Position numbers and translations under genes: made by a program. A model generated the notes under the pieces. The model was not told the origin of the DNA. It did no database searches and saw nothing but the letters and a program-made list of their open reading frames with translations. Shown in pieces: positions 43,499 to 55,486 of a DNA stretch of 64,000 nucleotides (position 1 is its first letter; every line of letters begins with the position of its first letter). The DNA comes from Berberis thunbergii (Eukaryota; Streptophyta; Magnoliopsida; Ranunculales; Berberidaceae), in assembly GCA_003290165.1 (NCBI GenBank), contig QNQO01000640.1:372001-436000 (forward strand), read 5' to 3'.

Positions 43499-46026
43499 AT
43501 GGATAGTGTAGAAGATATTGAATTGATGGATAATGAAAAAAATTTAGAAGAGATAAGGGATCCTACAGAAGGGATGAAATTCAGCGACATTGATGAGTAC
43601 AAACGTTATTATTGTGATTATGCCTATAAAATAGGATTTCCAGTGAAAGTAAAAAATACAGAAAAATATGAAAATGGAAAAACTATATTCTTAACGCTTG
43701 CATGTGGTCGGTCTGGACAGCATAGAAGTCAATCACAAAGTGTTATAAACATGCGGGGTACAGCTAAATGTGGATGTATGGCTAAAATTAGAGGTAAATT
43801 ACTCTCTGATGGTGATGTGTTAGTGACAAAAGTAACAGTAGCTCACGATCATGAATTGAGCCCCGGAAAATCAAAATTTTATCCGAAAAATAGAGTTATG
43901 AGCTCATATGCGAAGAAAAAGGTAGATTATAATGATAGGGCAGGTATTAGGCCAAATAAGAATTTTACTTCATGTGTGGTTGAAGCTGCTGGTCATGATA
44001 ATTTGCAATTTTCTCAGAAAGATTGTTACAATTATCTGGATAAAATGAGGAAGTTGAGACTTGGGGAGGGGGATGCGAAGGCCATTCATAACTACTTCCA
44101 AAAAATGCAAGCTAACAATGCTAATTTCTTTTATATGATGGATTTGGATAATAAAGGGAGACTGAGAAATGTCTTTTGGGTTGATGCATGGAGCAGAGCA
44201 GCTTACAAGGAGCTTGAAGATGTTGTTACCTTTGACACTACATACTTAACGAATAAGTATGACATGCCATTTGCTCCCTTTGTTGGGGTGAACCATCACG
44301 GTCAGTCAATTCTTTTGGGATGTAGATTGATATGTGGTGAGACCATTGAAGAGTTTGTTTGGCTTTTCAAAACTTGGCTGGTGTGTATGAATGACAATGC
44401 TCCGACCGTAATAATCACTGATCAAGATAGGGCAATGAAGAGAGGCGTTGAAATTGTATTTCCAAACACATGACACAGATGGTGCTTGTGGCATATTATG
44501 AAGAAGTTGCCTGAAAAATTGTCTGGTTACAATCAATATGAGGCAATAAAGTTTGCAATGCAAAGAGCAGTTTACGATTCTTTGTCTCATGAAGAGTTTG
44601 AAGTAAATTGGCATGGTTTCATTGAGAAATATTGTCTGCAATAAAATGATTGGTTGAGAGGATTATATCTTGAAAGAATGCGTTGGGTGCCAACATATCA
44701 AAGATCTACTTTTTGGGCGGGGATGTCTTCAACTCAAAGGAGTGAAAGCATGAATGTTTTTTTTGATGGTTATGTAAATTCGAAGACCACTTTGAAGCAA
44801 TTCGTTGAACAATATGAGAATGCACTACGAAGTAAGGTTCAAAAGGAAGCTGAAGCGGACTTTAAATCGTATAACCGACTGATCCCTTGCATTACTCCTT
44901 ATACAATAGAGAAAACATTTCAAACTGCCTACACTACAAAAAAATTTAAGGAGTTCCAACACGAGATAGCAGGGAATATATGTTGTACAATATGTAGTAA
45001 AGTTATAAATGAAAGTGGCTTTGAGGTATACGTTGTTAGACAAGACTTGGTGATAGGAGATAGACGACGTTCAGTCAATTTTATAGTAAATTTTAACGTT
45101 GCCCGACTTCAATATCAAGTGTAATTGTCAATTGTTTGAGTTCAAGGGGATCTTATGCAGACATGTATTGAAAGTGTTGTTTGAAAGCCATATTCATGTT
45201 GTACCAGATAAATATGTTCTTCGGAGGTGAAGGAAAGATGTGAAGATGGCTCATAGAAGGGTTAAGATTGTTTATTCAAATTGGGGAATGAAGCCTGAAA
45301 GTGAAAGGTTTGACAAGATGTGCAGTCACTTCTATGAAATGGCCGACTACGCCGCTGAGGATGAAAATAAGACATGCCAAGTTCATAAATGGATCAATTT
45401 GAAAATGGACCAACTCAAAACTGATGATGGTTTGATTCACATGGGTTTATGGAATTTTGGGTCCAACACTACTAGTTCTGGGATGCAATCCAACATTCAT
45501 AGTCCATTACCAGTTCGTAGCAAAGGCCGGCGCTATAATTCAAGGATGCAACCCACAGATGAAAAGATTCCAAAAAAAATTACAAAGGAAAAAAAAAGAA
45601 ACAAGCAAAAAATGTGGTATGTTCTGCAATATGTTTTATTTGAATATTTAAATTCTTAAGTCTATAATATTTGACACGTGTCATTTGTAGGGTTGTTCCC
45701 AGAGTGGAATCGGAGGATCAGAATATTTGACACCGCATTCAATAAATCCAAATACCCAGGTTTGTTTTTAATATATTTACTGACGCGTAACTATCACTTA
45801 TAATTGTTTACTTATGATTTGTATTTGTGGACTTCAAGGATGAAACAATTGTGTCACAATTTGGTGCATTATCAGGAATGAATCATATTTATTCGCTCAT
45901 CTCACAGGTATTGCACTTATGATTTCCTAATATTGCAGTTATTTTGCAGTGCAATTCTTTATTATTTATTTGGCAGACACCAACTTCAAACAACGACATG
46001 GAGTTGCCAGACTATAGGTGGTTGTG
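43499..46026 (+). pseudogene. FAR1-related / Mutator-like transposase, broken
   Basis: Domains in order: FAR1-type zinc DNA-binding domain (about residues 28-130: Y-x10-GFPVKV, C-G-C-x-A-K-I, H-D-H); MULE DDE domain (VVTFDTTYLTNKYDMPFAPFVG with the first Asp, TDQDRAM with the second); then, after a frame change, a SWIM zinc finger (CNCQLFEFKG...CRH near 45120-45170). In-frame stops at 44471-44473 and 44642-44644, a one-base frame shift near 45118 and a stop at 45228-45230 disable it. Short terminal exons appear to run to about 46026. It could be a decayed FAR1-RELATED SEQUENCE gene, but a MULE-like end at about 42615 favours a transposon origin. Confidence 0.87.
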
Positions 46027-46402
46027 AATTCAAAATGTTTTCTAAGTAAGGTTAGTTTCTTGTTCTTCCAAGTTATTTAGTGTAGAATATATTTTTTAGG
46101 GTGTTCGATTGATTTGTGCCTTGTATTTATTTTCTCTCGGGGATATTACAGCTCCAATGTCTGGGGGGATGTTTTGCTGTTAGATTGTATTATTCTCAAT
46201 GCTGACATAGATTGTATGTATGTATGTGTTTCACAGCTAAATGGTGTAAACAGTTTGAACTTGCCATGTGTAGATTATTGAAATTTGTCAATAAACCTGG
46301 CCATCAATAAGCTGCATTTAGAATTTGTCAATAAACCTGGGCTTTGAATGTGTATTGTCAAAGTTAGAAATAAAATTTTAGTTTCTAATCACAAGAATCT
46401 GA

Positions 46403-46852
46403 TTGTTTCATGACCTTCTGCCATTCAGTTTCAACTTAGCTCAATATCATTTTTGGTGGCAATCATTCATGATTTGGGTACTGACATGTCCGTTACTTCC
46501 CTGGTTTGCAGCAAATTCCGAAGAGTTAGTTTCAGTTGGTGGGAAGACGGGTGTTGATGGATGGCACATTATTCAGTATTCCGGAGGCAAGAATGCTCGT
46601 ACTAAGTTTGGAATCACTCTGTTCTGGGCAAAAAATTCTACGCGGTCAACTGACGGGAAGACAGAGGATAAGCATCTGCTACTGAAATTGAGGACAGATG
46701 TAAACAAATTGACAAAGAGTTATTCAGAAACTCCCTTCTTGGTGTTCTATGTTTGGCAAATCAACTTCTCCCTTCACTTTAGCTTACTTGAGCAGTCTTC
46801 CTGTGAATTTCTAGTGCTTAGCTTCACCAGAAAGCCTGTGTTTATTAAGTAG
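46403..46852 (+). other. Unrecognised ORF, possible gene fragment
   Basis: The middle of this 149-codon frame (about 46511-46700, from SEELVSVGGKTGVDGWHI through SGGKNARTKFGITLFW to LLLKLRTDVNKL) looks like genuine exon sequence in composition and is preceded by an acceptor-like TTTGCAG at 46507-46512. I cannot assign it to a family. The flanking residues look like read-through into non-coding DNA. The phrase GGGATATTACAGCTCCA(A)TGTCT recurs before and after it (46141 and 46913). Confidence 0.4.
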
Positions 46853-47074
46853 ATGATTTCAGATTGATTTGTAGAGAAATGTAGATCAAGGTATCCATTC
46901 TAACATCCTCGGGGATATTACAGCTCCATGTCTTTAGTGTGGTTCCTGATCGCTTTTGTTCTTTAGTGTGGTTCCTGATCGCTTTTGTTCTTTGGTGTGC
47001 GATTTATTCCTAGTGATCCATGTTTCAGAAAAATTGTGACTTGCTTATTTTATACATAGTAAACAGATGCAACT

Positions 47075-47351
47075 CAAATGAACCAAGTCTGATCAAAGAT
47101 TGTGCTAATGCCATAGTAAACAGTGTGTGCAAAGGAGATCGAAATGTTGTGGTACCATCTTGGTACAATATCATACATTTGTGGCAAATGTTCTGTCCCG
47201 AGGTGGTCGAATGGTTTCTCCGTTTGATGGTCATCCCTATGCCAGGGCAGCCAAACAGAGAAGCATTGAACAAGAAGATAACAGATGCAACTGGAGCCAA
47301 GAATTTTTGTATCCTCCTTCGATCCTGTCACCTGATATCAAACAAGACTAA
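47075..47351 (+). pseudogene. C-terminal fragment of a hydroxysteroid-dehydrogenase-like (HSD) SDR gene
   Basis: The translation KDCANAIVNSVCKGDR, then PSWYNIIHLWQMFCPEVVEW and REALNKKITDATGAK, matches the C-terminal part of plant 11-beta-hydroxysteroid dehydrogenase-like (oil-body/ER short-chain dehydrogenase) proteins. A one-base shift near 47306 moves the rest of the family's end (LYPPSILSPDIKQD, stop at 47349-47351) into another frame. The catalytic Rossmann part (TGxxxGIG, YxxxK) is not present upstream. It is thus a truncated, frameshifted fragment. Confidence 0.8.
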
Positions 47352-47780
47352 TTTCATCAAAGAAAAATTGTCCCCTGCAGCTTATGTTTGTTACAAGTCT
47401 GAAAAATACTATGATGTCCTAGTGGTTCACTGTTGCTACATGATATCAAACTTCTATATCAGAACTCATGCTGTGATTATGTGTTTTAATGATATTTTTG
47501 AAACGAAATGCAGAATTCACATAGCTGTTGCTTTTAGTTTGAAAACTCAGCAGAATTTGCTATTCCTCAAAATGGTAGCTCCCATTCAACACAATTTAGG
47601 ATCAGCTACAAAATCATAAATCAATCACATCTCAACAAAATTCAACCTTCAAAGATTATCAGGGCCAACAAAATTCGGCAGTAGCTGAAACAAGAAATCG
47701 CCCCAAGGGTAAAAAAAATCCCATATAAAACATCTATATATCATAACAAACACGTTTGAAATACCTCTTATGATCTTAAT
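47352..47780. other. Spacer up to the duplication border
   Basis: No gene recognised. The segmental duplication begins at about 47781, where TTAATAATTTGC meets TTAATTTGC of copy 1. Confidence 0.5.
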
Positions 47781-47875
47781 AATTTGCTTTCCATTTCCAA
47801 ACCTTATGATCTTAATAATTTCGTAGGTGTTAAGTTTTCACTCGTTCAAGAAATGTTCGGTGATGTAGGAAGGAA

Positions 47876-47911
<36 letters not shown>

Positions 47912-49076
47912 CACATAATCAACAATCCCCAAACCATTGGTTGTGCTCTGATAAAAATATATTATAGTCATTAAGCGAATCTTCAATAAAATTAGTTAAT
48001 TTTCAGTAAGTAGTGTTAATGCTTTTGCATGCAGCTAGATAGTGTTTTTCTTTTTTTTTAACAGGTTTCTTCGGGTTCAATAGTTGCTATTTATTACTTA
48101 TATCTTAATTAAGGGTACACTACCAAATTTTATCATTTCTAATATACGTTAAGCATTGCTAATTAAGGGATTAACCACGTCAAGGATGAGAACCAGTGAA
48201 AACCCAGGACTGACGGGATATGGTGCAATAGACTTTTCAAAATCCTGAGGTATCCAAATCAAGAATGGGAATCTATCAATTGAAATTGGATTGAAACTTG
48301 ACATTTTCTCTTTGGAGAACTTTTACTATTAAAAACAATGAAGACAAGCATCCTTATTTAAAATTGTTTTTAATTTACGTTAACTGATTCATTAGGTTCA
48401 AATGTTAATTATTGTAATAAGATAAGTTGCCACTTTTACACTTTACAAATTTTCACTTTTAAGTCGACATCTTAGGCAAGTAGCATTGGGAGCCTATATA
48501 TCTAGTGCTTGATGCACTCAAGTGTTTGAAATGTACATTCACAATGAACAACTGGCTTTTTATTGGAGTACTCAGGTAGGGTTGGCAATGGGCGGAACAA
48601 ATTTCTCCATCTCCGTTTCCGTTCTCGCTAAAAAGGGACACCCCCGAATCCAACCGGATCCCTGGGAATTTTATTAAAGGTATCCCCATCCCCGCCCAAT
48701 TAGTAAATAGGGATTAGATTTAAATACCATAACCACTAGCTCCAAACAACTAACCTCCACATCCACAGCGTTAGGGGCAGAGTGGCTAAGTCTCCATTGA
48801 GTGGTGCTAATATCCATCCCTACACTCAGGTATTTAATTCCAGATAAACTTGTACTTATAATTTTGAAACTTTACTGAACAATTCATGGACCATATTTTT
48901 ATTTAATAGTGCACCCTTTCGAATTCTGGACTTCGTTTTCTTGACCTTTGCATGAGTTGGGCGATGATATGATAGCCTGATAGGTATAAATGATCTACCT
49001 ATCGCCTTACCCAAACTTGGAAAACCACAGTATTCTTGGGTAAAGCTAACCTTCTACTAAAGATAGCAAAGAGGAG

Positions 49077-49079
<3 letters not shown>

Positions 49080-49149
<70 letters not shown>
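49080..49149. repeat. Expanded (TA)n microsatellite, about 35 units
   Basis: Almost uninterrupted TA dinucleotides. The corresponding place in copy 1 (near 11714-11724) has only about five units, so it expanded or contracted after the duplication. Confidence 0.9.
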
Positions 49150-49152
<3 letters not shown>

Positions 49153-49673
49153 TAAATATTGTAAATGGTAATCCATAGAGAAGATCTTCATGAAATCAAT
49201 TCATCGAGGATATGCTCTCTTAATCCTTATTAATCCGAATGGAAAGGTTTAAGTACGAAGATTTGGTTAATATAAATGGCGGAATGAAATCAAAGATCTT
49301 ATGAAGACCTGTATAATTTCCATGGCTCATCTAGTACTTTTCCTTCTAGCATATAATTTCCACAGGAAAGTTCACAGTATTCATGACAAGGGTACTAGAG
49401 ATCTTACTGATCGTATGTTAGATAGTTTGTCTACACTCAGGTTACACATTAAGGTGAAAACATATTAAACTTGTTCTTCTCAAATACAAAAATGTCGAGA
49501 TAAAGCTTGACTAGCTTGTAAATTATTCCCAGATTTATTTTTATCAGAATTCTTGTATTTTCATATTGTCTTTCACTCGGAGCTTGTTTTTCCTTGTCAA
49601 AATTACTACTGTGCTTTCACAAATTTCTTTTTCTCTGCCTTGTTACTGCTGAGGTTTGTTGATCTCCAAACAG

Positions 49674-49722
49674 GAATCAGAGGACATTTCGCCCGAAAAA
49701 GAGTGCACCTTCAGGGAGCAAG
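49674..49722 (+). pseudogene. Duplicated MOB1 exon 2
   Basis: A 49-bp exon identical to 12247-12295 except one silent change (AGC to AGT). Both splice borders (AACAG and GTGATA) are kept, and it encodes [19 protein letters not shown]1 exon 1 is absent from the 47.8 kb side because the duplication starts inside intron 1; whether exons 3-7 follow lies beyond the window. Alone it cannot make a protein. Confidence 0.92.
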
Positions 49723-50226
49723 GTGATATTTTCTTTATCTTTTTTACTTAATACAAGAGTCATAGTTCTTCTTTTTCTTTTATTTTTCATATCGATCTGG
49801 TAAACTATTCTGCCCGGTATTTTGAAAAATTGTTTGTCATTCACTCTCTCATAACTTCTTTTTTCTTGCCTAAAATACTCAAATTAGTTGCTTCACATAT
49901 ATGAGCATACGCCATCGACTTATTACTGTTGGTTAAATGATACTGTATGGGTCTCACTTATGTAATTCATTCTTTTATTTGATGGCATGAAAATCATATA
50001 ATTGAATCTACAAGAAAGTTTGCTCTTTGAAGAGCCACCAGAATTAAGAAAGGATTCTGATAGGAAATTTTGGCAAAAGCTTCAACAATGAACACCAACA
50101 AATAAATAACGGAGAGCATTTTCTAACACTATCTTTAAAGGCCTCAGGCCTTATTATGACGAAACTATTTTTTTATCAGCGAAACAAAAGTATCATATCT
50201 ATAGAATCAAAATGCAGAAGGTATAC

Positions 50227-50568
50227 TGATAAGAACCTGTGATGAAAAGGCAATTGGACAAGCACACTTAGTATTCTAATGCAAGTATGAAATCTAGAAA
50301 TAAGTAAATTGAATTGATAATAGGTAATAATCCAGGATTTTGAGAGCTTGGTCTCTCCATTCTATTACAATATTTTTCTTCTCTGCCCTTTCCTACTCTC
50401 ATACGTCCCCCTTTTATACCTAATGCTCATAACATACTGACAACTTAAAAATAACAAACCCAGCTAACAAACTTGACACCTCAGCCTTTTATTCCCTTCT
50501 AGTAATTGCTAGTAGTTCCCTGACCTTTCTTCCTCCTTGCATAAGTGAATTTGATTGTGGGCCTATCA
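50227..50568 (-). repeat. 3' LTR of old gypsy element, copy 2
   Basis: 342 bp, about 11 differences from 12785-13126 counted by eye. Adjoined by a CCCCCC-containing polypurine-tract complement at 50571-50577. Confidence 0.88.
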
Positions 50569-53500
50569 ATACCCCCCATGGACTTTCACCTTGTCCTCAA
50601 GGTGGAAGGTTGGAAATTGAGTGCGAATTAGATCAAACTCCTCCCAAGTGGATTCAAAATCAGGAAGATTTTCCATTTGATGAGAACCTCTAATAAGACA
50701 TGTGAATTGTAGCGCAAGTTCAAGACCTCAGCTGGTTCAACACACCATTAGATGGAAGCTGTTGAGGTACACAAGCTCGGCCCAGGGCCTGCCGTAACAT
50801 GGAGACATGGAATACGGGGTGTATAGTTGATGTGGCAGGTAAGTCCAGCTTGTAAGTGACTTCTCCAATGCGTGCTACTATCTTGTAAGGGCCAAAGTAC
50901 CGTGGAGCTCATTTAGTCGACGGGCCAATGAGTGTTGCCGGTAAGGTTTGAGTTTCACATAAACCAAGTCACCCACAGCATAAACAATGTCTCGTGGTGT
51001 TGGGCACGAAGCAAGTGTTGTTTTAATTCATCTAGCATGGCGTTGCGGTCCCTTAATTGTGACTCCACTGTTGAGTTAGTGGTTGAGTGCCCCTCTAAAC
51101 GGAGCAATGGGGGAGGAAGCCGATTGTACAACACTTGAAAGGGGTGGTGTTGGTGACCATGTGAAAGGATGTGTTGTACCAGAATTCAGCCCATGGTAAC
51201 CACTGACTCTATTTTTTTGGTTTATCCCTTGCGAAGCACCGTAAGTATGTCTCAATGCTCCTATTGACGACCTCGGTTTGCCCATCCGTTTGAGGATGGT
51301 AGGAGGTACTATGTTTTAGAACGGTGGCATGTAACTTGAACAACTCGGCTAAAAAATTGCTCATGAAGATCTTATCACGATCGGACATAATAGATTTAGG
51401 GAAGCCATGTAAGCGAACCACTTCTTTGATAAATAGGGCAGTGACTCCAAGAGCGGTGAAGGGATGTTTGAGGGGAAGGAAATGCCCATATTTGCTAAGT
51501 TTGTCCACTACTACCAAAATGCAAGAGTATCCCTCTGATTTGGGAAGTCCCTCAATGAAGTCCATGGATAAATCGTCCCAAACCTAATCTGAAATTGGTA
51601 GGGGCTGAAGTAAGCCTGCCGGAGATAGAGTCATCGTCTTATTTCGTTGGCAAACGCCATAATTGGCCACATACGTCTGAACTTGTTTTTTCATGCCCAC
51701 CCAATATACATCTTTCGAAAGACACAAATAAGTTTTAGCACCCTCGAGTAGCCGCCCACTGGGCTATCATGATAAGCTTTTAATAATTTCGCAACCCAGT
51801 GCGAAGAAGACGGAATGACCAGTCGACCCTGATATACCAAACGACCATGCACCAACTGATACCCTGCTGGTCCTTCCTAGCCTGCCAATAATTTGGCATG
51901 AATAGGGCCCAATACGACATCCTGAACTTCTTTATGTAGCTCCGCTAAATTGGTGACCCCAAGAGGTTGATAAAGTAGCTACACTCACAGTTGTGGGCTA
52001 GCGGGACATCGCATCAGCTGCCTTATTCTCGATGCTCGGGCTGTATTTGATGTCAAATTGGTAGCCCAACAACTTAGAGAGCCAACACTGATGTTCCTCT
52101 GCCACTAAGCGCCGATCCAACACATATTTCAAGCTTTTTTGATCAGTGCGAACTAGAAATCGTCAACCTAAGAGGTATGGTTGCCACTTTTGAATTGCTA
52201 ACACTATGGCCATTAATTCACGTTCATAAACATATTTCAACCTAGCCCGTGCTCCCAAGACTTGGCTAAAATAAGCCACTGGGTGGTGGTCATGCATCAA
52301 CACAGCCCCTAACCCAACTCCCGAAGCGTTGGTTTCGACGACAAATAATTTTGAGAAATCAGGTAGAGCCAGGATTGGTAAACTAACCATGACTTCTTTT
52401 AGCCTAGAGAATGCTTCCTGAGCCTCGTCGGTCCACCCCATACTGTCTTTTTTAAGTAAATCAGTGAAAGGAGTTGCAATCTGGCCATACCCCTTCACAA
52501 ACTTTCTATAGTAACCCGTGAGTCCCAAAAAGCCCCGTAGTTCCTTGAGATTAGCGGGAATCAGCCAAGATTACGTGGCAGATATTTTGGAAGGATCCGC
52601 GGCCACTCCTGCGGCTGACACAATATGACCCAAATACTCCAATTCTAACTGATCAAACAAATACTTACTCTGGTTTACAAACAATGAGTGTCGACGCAAG
52701 GTAGTCAACACAATATGTAGGTGCCACACATGGTCGTTTTCATTCTTGCTATAAACCAAGATGTCGTCGAAGAAAACCAAGACAAACTTACGCAAGAATT
52801 TTCTTGAAGACTTCGTTCATCAAGGCTTGGAAGGTGGCCGACGCATTAGTCAAACCAAACGGCATGACGAGGAACTCATAATGCCCTTCGTGAGTCCGGA
52901 AGGCAGTTTGGGAACATCCTGGGGTCGTACTCGAATCTGATGGTAGCCTGATTTAATATCTAATTTCGAAAAAAAATTGCCCCGTGTAACTCATCTAGTA
53001 GCTCCTTGATTACTGGAATCGGGAACTTGTCAAGAATTAGCACGGTTGAGAGCTCGATAATCCACACAAAAACGCCAACTACCCATCCTTCTTCTTGACA
53101 AGCAAAATCGGGATTGAGAATGGGTTGTGGCTTGGTTGGATAATTCCTGTTGCTAGCATCTCCCCGACCAATTTCTCAATCTTGTCTTTTTTGACTTGAG
53201 GGTAGCGATAAGGGCGAATACTGATAGGGCCAGTTCCTTCTTTAAGAACAATGGCGTGATCACACTTTCGTTGAAGAGGCAATCCTTGGGGTACACTCAA
53301 AACATCAGAGTATTGTGCCAATACCGCAGTGACACTAGGTAGAAGGGGCTATTTGCGCTTGTTGTCTCCCTGGCCCTCCATGGTCATTGCCCCTAATTCC
53401 AGTAAGATTCCATGCCCTTCGTGACGAATGGCCCGAACCAATGCTTTGAGGGAAACTTGTGTTCGACAAAGGCTTGGGTCTCCTCGAAGAGTTACCAGGG

Positions 53501-54243
53501 TCCTTCCTACCGTGAACTTCATTACTAAGGCCTTCCAATTGATGTGCATAACCCCAAGTTTTTTCAGCTATTGCATCCTCAGGATCACATTAGCCCCACC
53601 TAATTTTAACGGAAGAAAATCCTCAATTACTTCGATTTCTGAGAGCGAGAGCACGACCTCCTTACAAATTCCTTCAGTGCGCACTGAATCCCCAGTTCCC
53701 ATTAAAACCCCATAGCGCTGGCAATGACGGTGAGTGGAAGCCCTAATTTCACCACAAGGTGTTTGGCGATGAAATTGTGTGTCGCCCCGCAATCGACCAT
53801 GACAGTGACTAGTTGGGATGCAATTTCGCCCCTCAGCTTCATAGTACGCGAGGAAGTGAACCCAACCACTGAATTCAAGGAAAGCTCAACATTACCTTCA
53901 ATTTGTTCGTACGTCTCCAGTGGTGGTATGTTGGGATCAGGCTCCTCAGCATCAGGTTCACTGGCGTGGCCCTCTTCGAGTACCTCAGAATCATCCACCA
54001 AAAGGATTTGCAGCTGTAGATTTCGATAGAAATGGTCGGGTGCGAATTTTTCATCGCACCTGTAACATAGGCCGCGGGCCCTCTTGCTCTGGATCTCGAC
54101 CTCTGTGAGGTGCTTGAACCCCCCTTCACGATGGTGGCTTGTCGACGTGGAGCCCTACACTTACCGTAGTCATTTCCTTATGCCATTCTCCTTGCACCAT
54201 TTCTAGCCTTTTCTCTAGTGCTTCTATTATTTTTTTAGCCATG
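50500..54243 (-). pseudogene. Degenerate gypsy gag-pol, copy 2
   Basis: Same fragments as copy 1. The Gag start [20 protein letters not shown] (from 54243) is here still in frame. Then follow the zinc knuckle near 54040, protease [11 protein letters not shown] near 53790, RT FFDD near 52770, RNase H near 52330, and integrase core 51565-51209 ([34 protein letters not shown]). Multiple stops and frameshifts. Some breaks differ from copy 1, so decay continued independently. Confidence 0.9.
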
Positions 54244-54287
54244 ATTGATCTCTTATTTGCCCAAAAGATCTTGCTTTGATACCAAAT

Positions 54288-54645
54288 TGATAAGAACCTG
54301 TGATGAAAAGGCAATTTGACAAACACACTTAGTATTCTAATGCAAGTATAACATGATGCAAGTATGAAATCTAGAAAGAAGTAAATTGAATTGATAATAG
54401 GTAATAATCCAGGATTTCGAGAGCCTGGTCTCTCCACTCTATTACAATATTTTTCTTCTTTGCCCTTTCCTACTCTCATACCTCCCCCTTTTATAGCTAA
54501 TGCTCATAGCATACTGACCACTCAAAAATAACAAACCTAGCTAACAAACTTGACACCTCAACCTTCTATTCCATTCTAGTAATTGCTAGTAGTTCCCTGA
54601 CCTTTCTTCCTCCTTACATAAATGAACTTGATTGTGGGCCTATCA
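54288..54645 (-). repeat. 5' LTR of old gypsy element, copy 2
   Basis: 358 bp, about 4 differences from 16840-17197. Contains the 16-bp insert that distinguishes the 5' LTR from the 3' LTR in both copies. Confidence 0.9.
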
Positions 54646-55442
54646 TATACATCCAGTGCTAAGGATCCGTATCTCTCAAAATGTCTTCCCAATCAAACAT
54701 ACAAAAGAGAATTAGAAGATAGTTGGGTATCTCTAAATATGCCCTAGTTGTGTCCCCAAACCCACAAAGTGATTTTAATGTCTAGCCTAAAAAACAAACG
54801 CTATGTAAAATACTAAGTACTACCAATCCAGAGAATACCTGATATTGCAGTTGACCATCTATAATCCAGTCACTTGGAAATGGAACGTTTTGTCCCTATT
54901 TTGATTGTCCTGTCAGGAAACCGTTTGGAATCATTTGCATTCCAGTGAAATGATAAAATGCCCTATGTGCATCACATTGATAATAAAGGATTTTATTATG
55001 TATCTCAATGTAAATATTTACAATGTGAAATATTTTTAAGAATGCAAAACTCGAGGAGACATCAATGACGCCGATTTCAAAAAAAAAAAAAAACTCATTT
55101 TCTTCTTCTCTAACTGTCTCTGCCACCTCATCCTCTCCTCTTCCCTCTTTTTCTTCTCTCTCACCCCTATTTCTCCCCCCTCTCCCTCTCCTCTTTTATC
55201 TCGTGTCATTCCTCTTCTCCCCTAACACGTGTCAGGTGCAAGCTTTGCATGTGTTAAAAGGTTGTCATGCCTCGAACACTTTTAGACACTTCCTCAAACC
55301 ATTTTCTTTATCCTTTTGTTGGTTGGAAGGATGAATGAAAATAAAGATGCTTACTTGTACCAATTATGCATATAGGTCTTGTTTTTTAAAATGATGTTTT
55401 TGCAAAGCAAGCAAGGGTTATAGGTCCCCCACACTTGCATTG

Positions 55443-55445
<3 letters not shown>

Positions 55446-55485
<40 letters not shown>
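55446..55485. repeat. Poly(A) tract, about 40 bases
   Basis: Homopolymer within duplicated intron 2 sequence. The copy-1 counterpart (17998-18012) is about 15 bases, another post-duplication length change. Confidence 0.9.

Positions 55486-55486
<1 letters not shown>

Larger units (their letters stand above)
50227..54645 (-). mobile_element. Old Ty3/gypsy retrotransposon, copy 2
   Basis: Duplicate of the 12785-17197 element. LTRs are 50227-50568 (342 bp) and 54288-54645 (358 bp). A perfect target duplication TATAC flanks it (50222-50226 and 54646-54650), better preserved than in copy 1. It has the same gag deletion, the same domain order and many of the same stop codons as copy 1, so it arrived by segmental duplication and not by separate transposition. 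Confidence 0.93.

Noticed and set aside
47781..54645. Possibility that the second gypsy copy is an independent transposition
   Set aside because: The flanking MOB1 intron sequence, gag deletion, LTR indel and target site are shared, so it was copied with the surrounding DNA.
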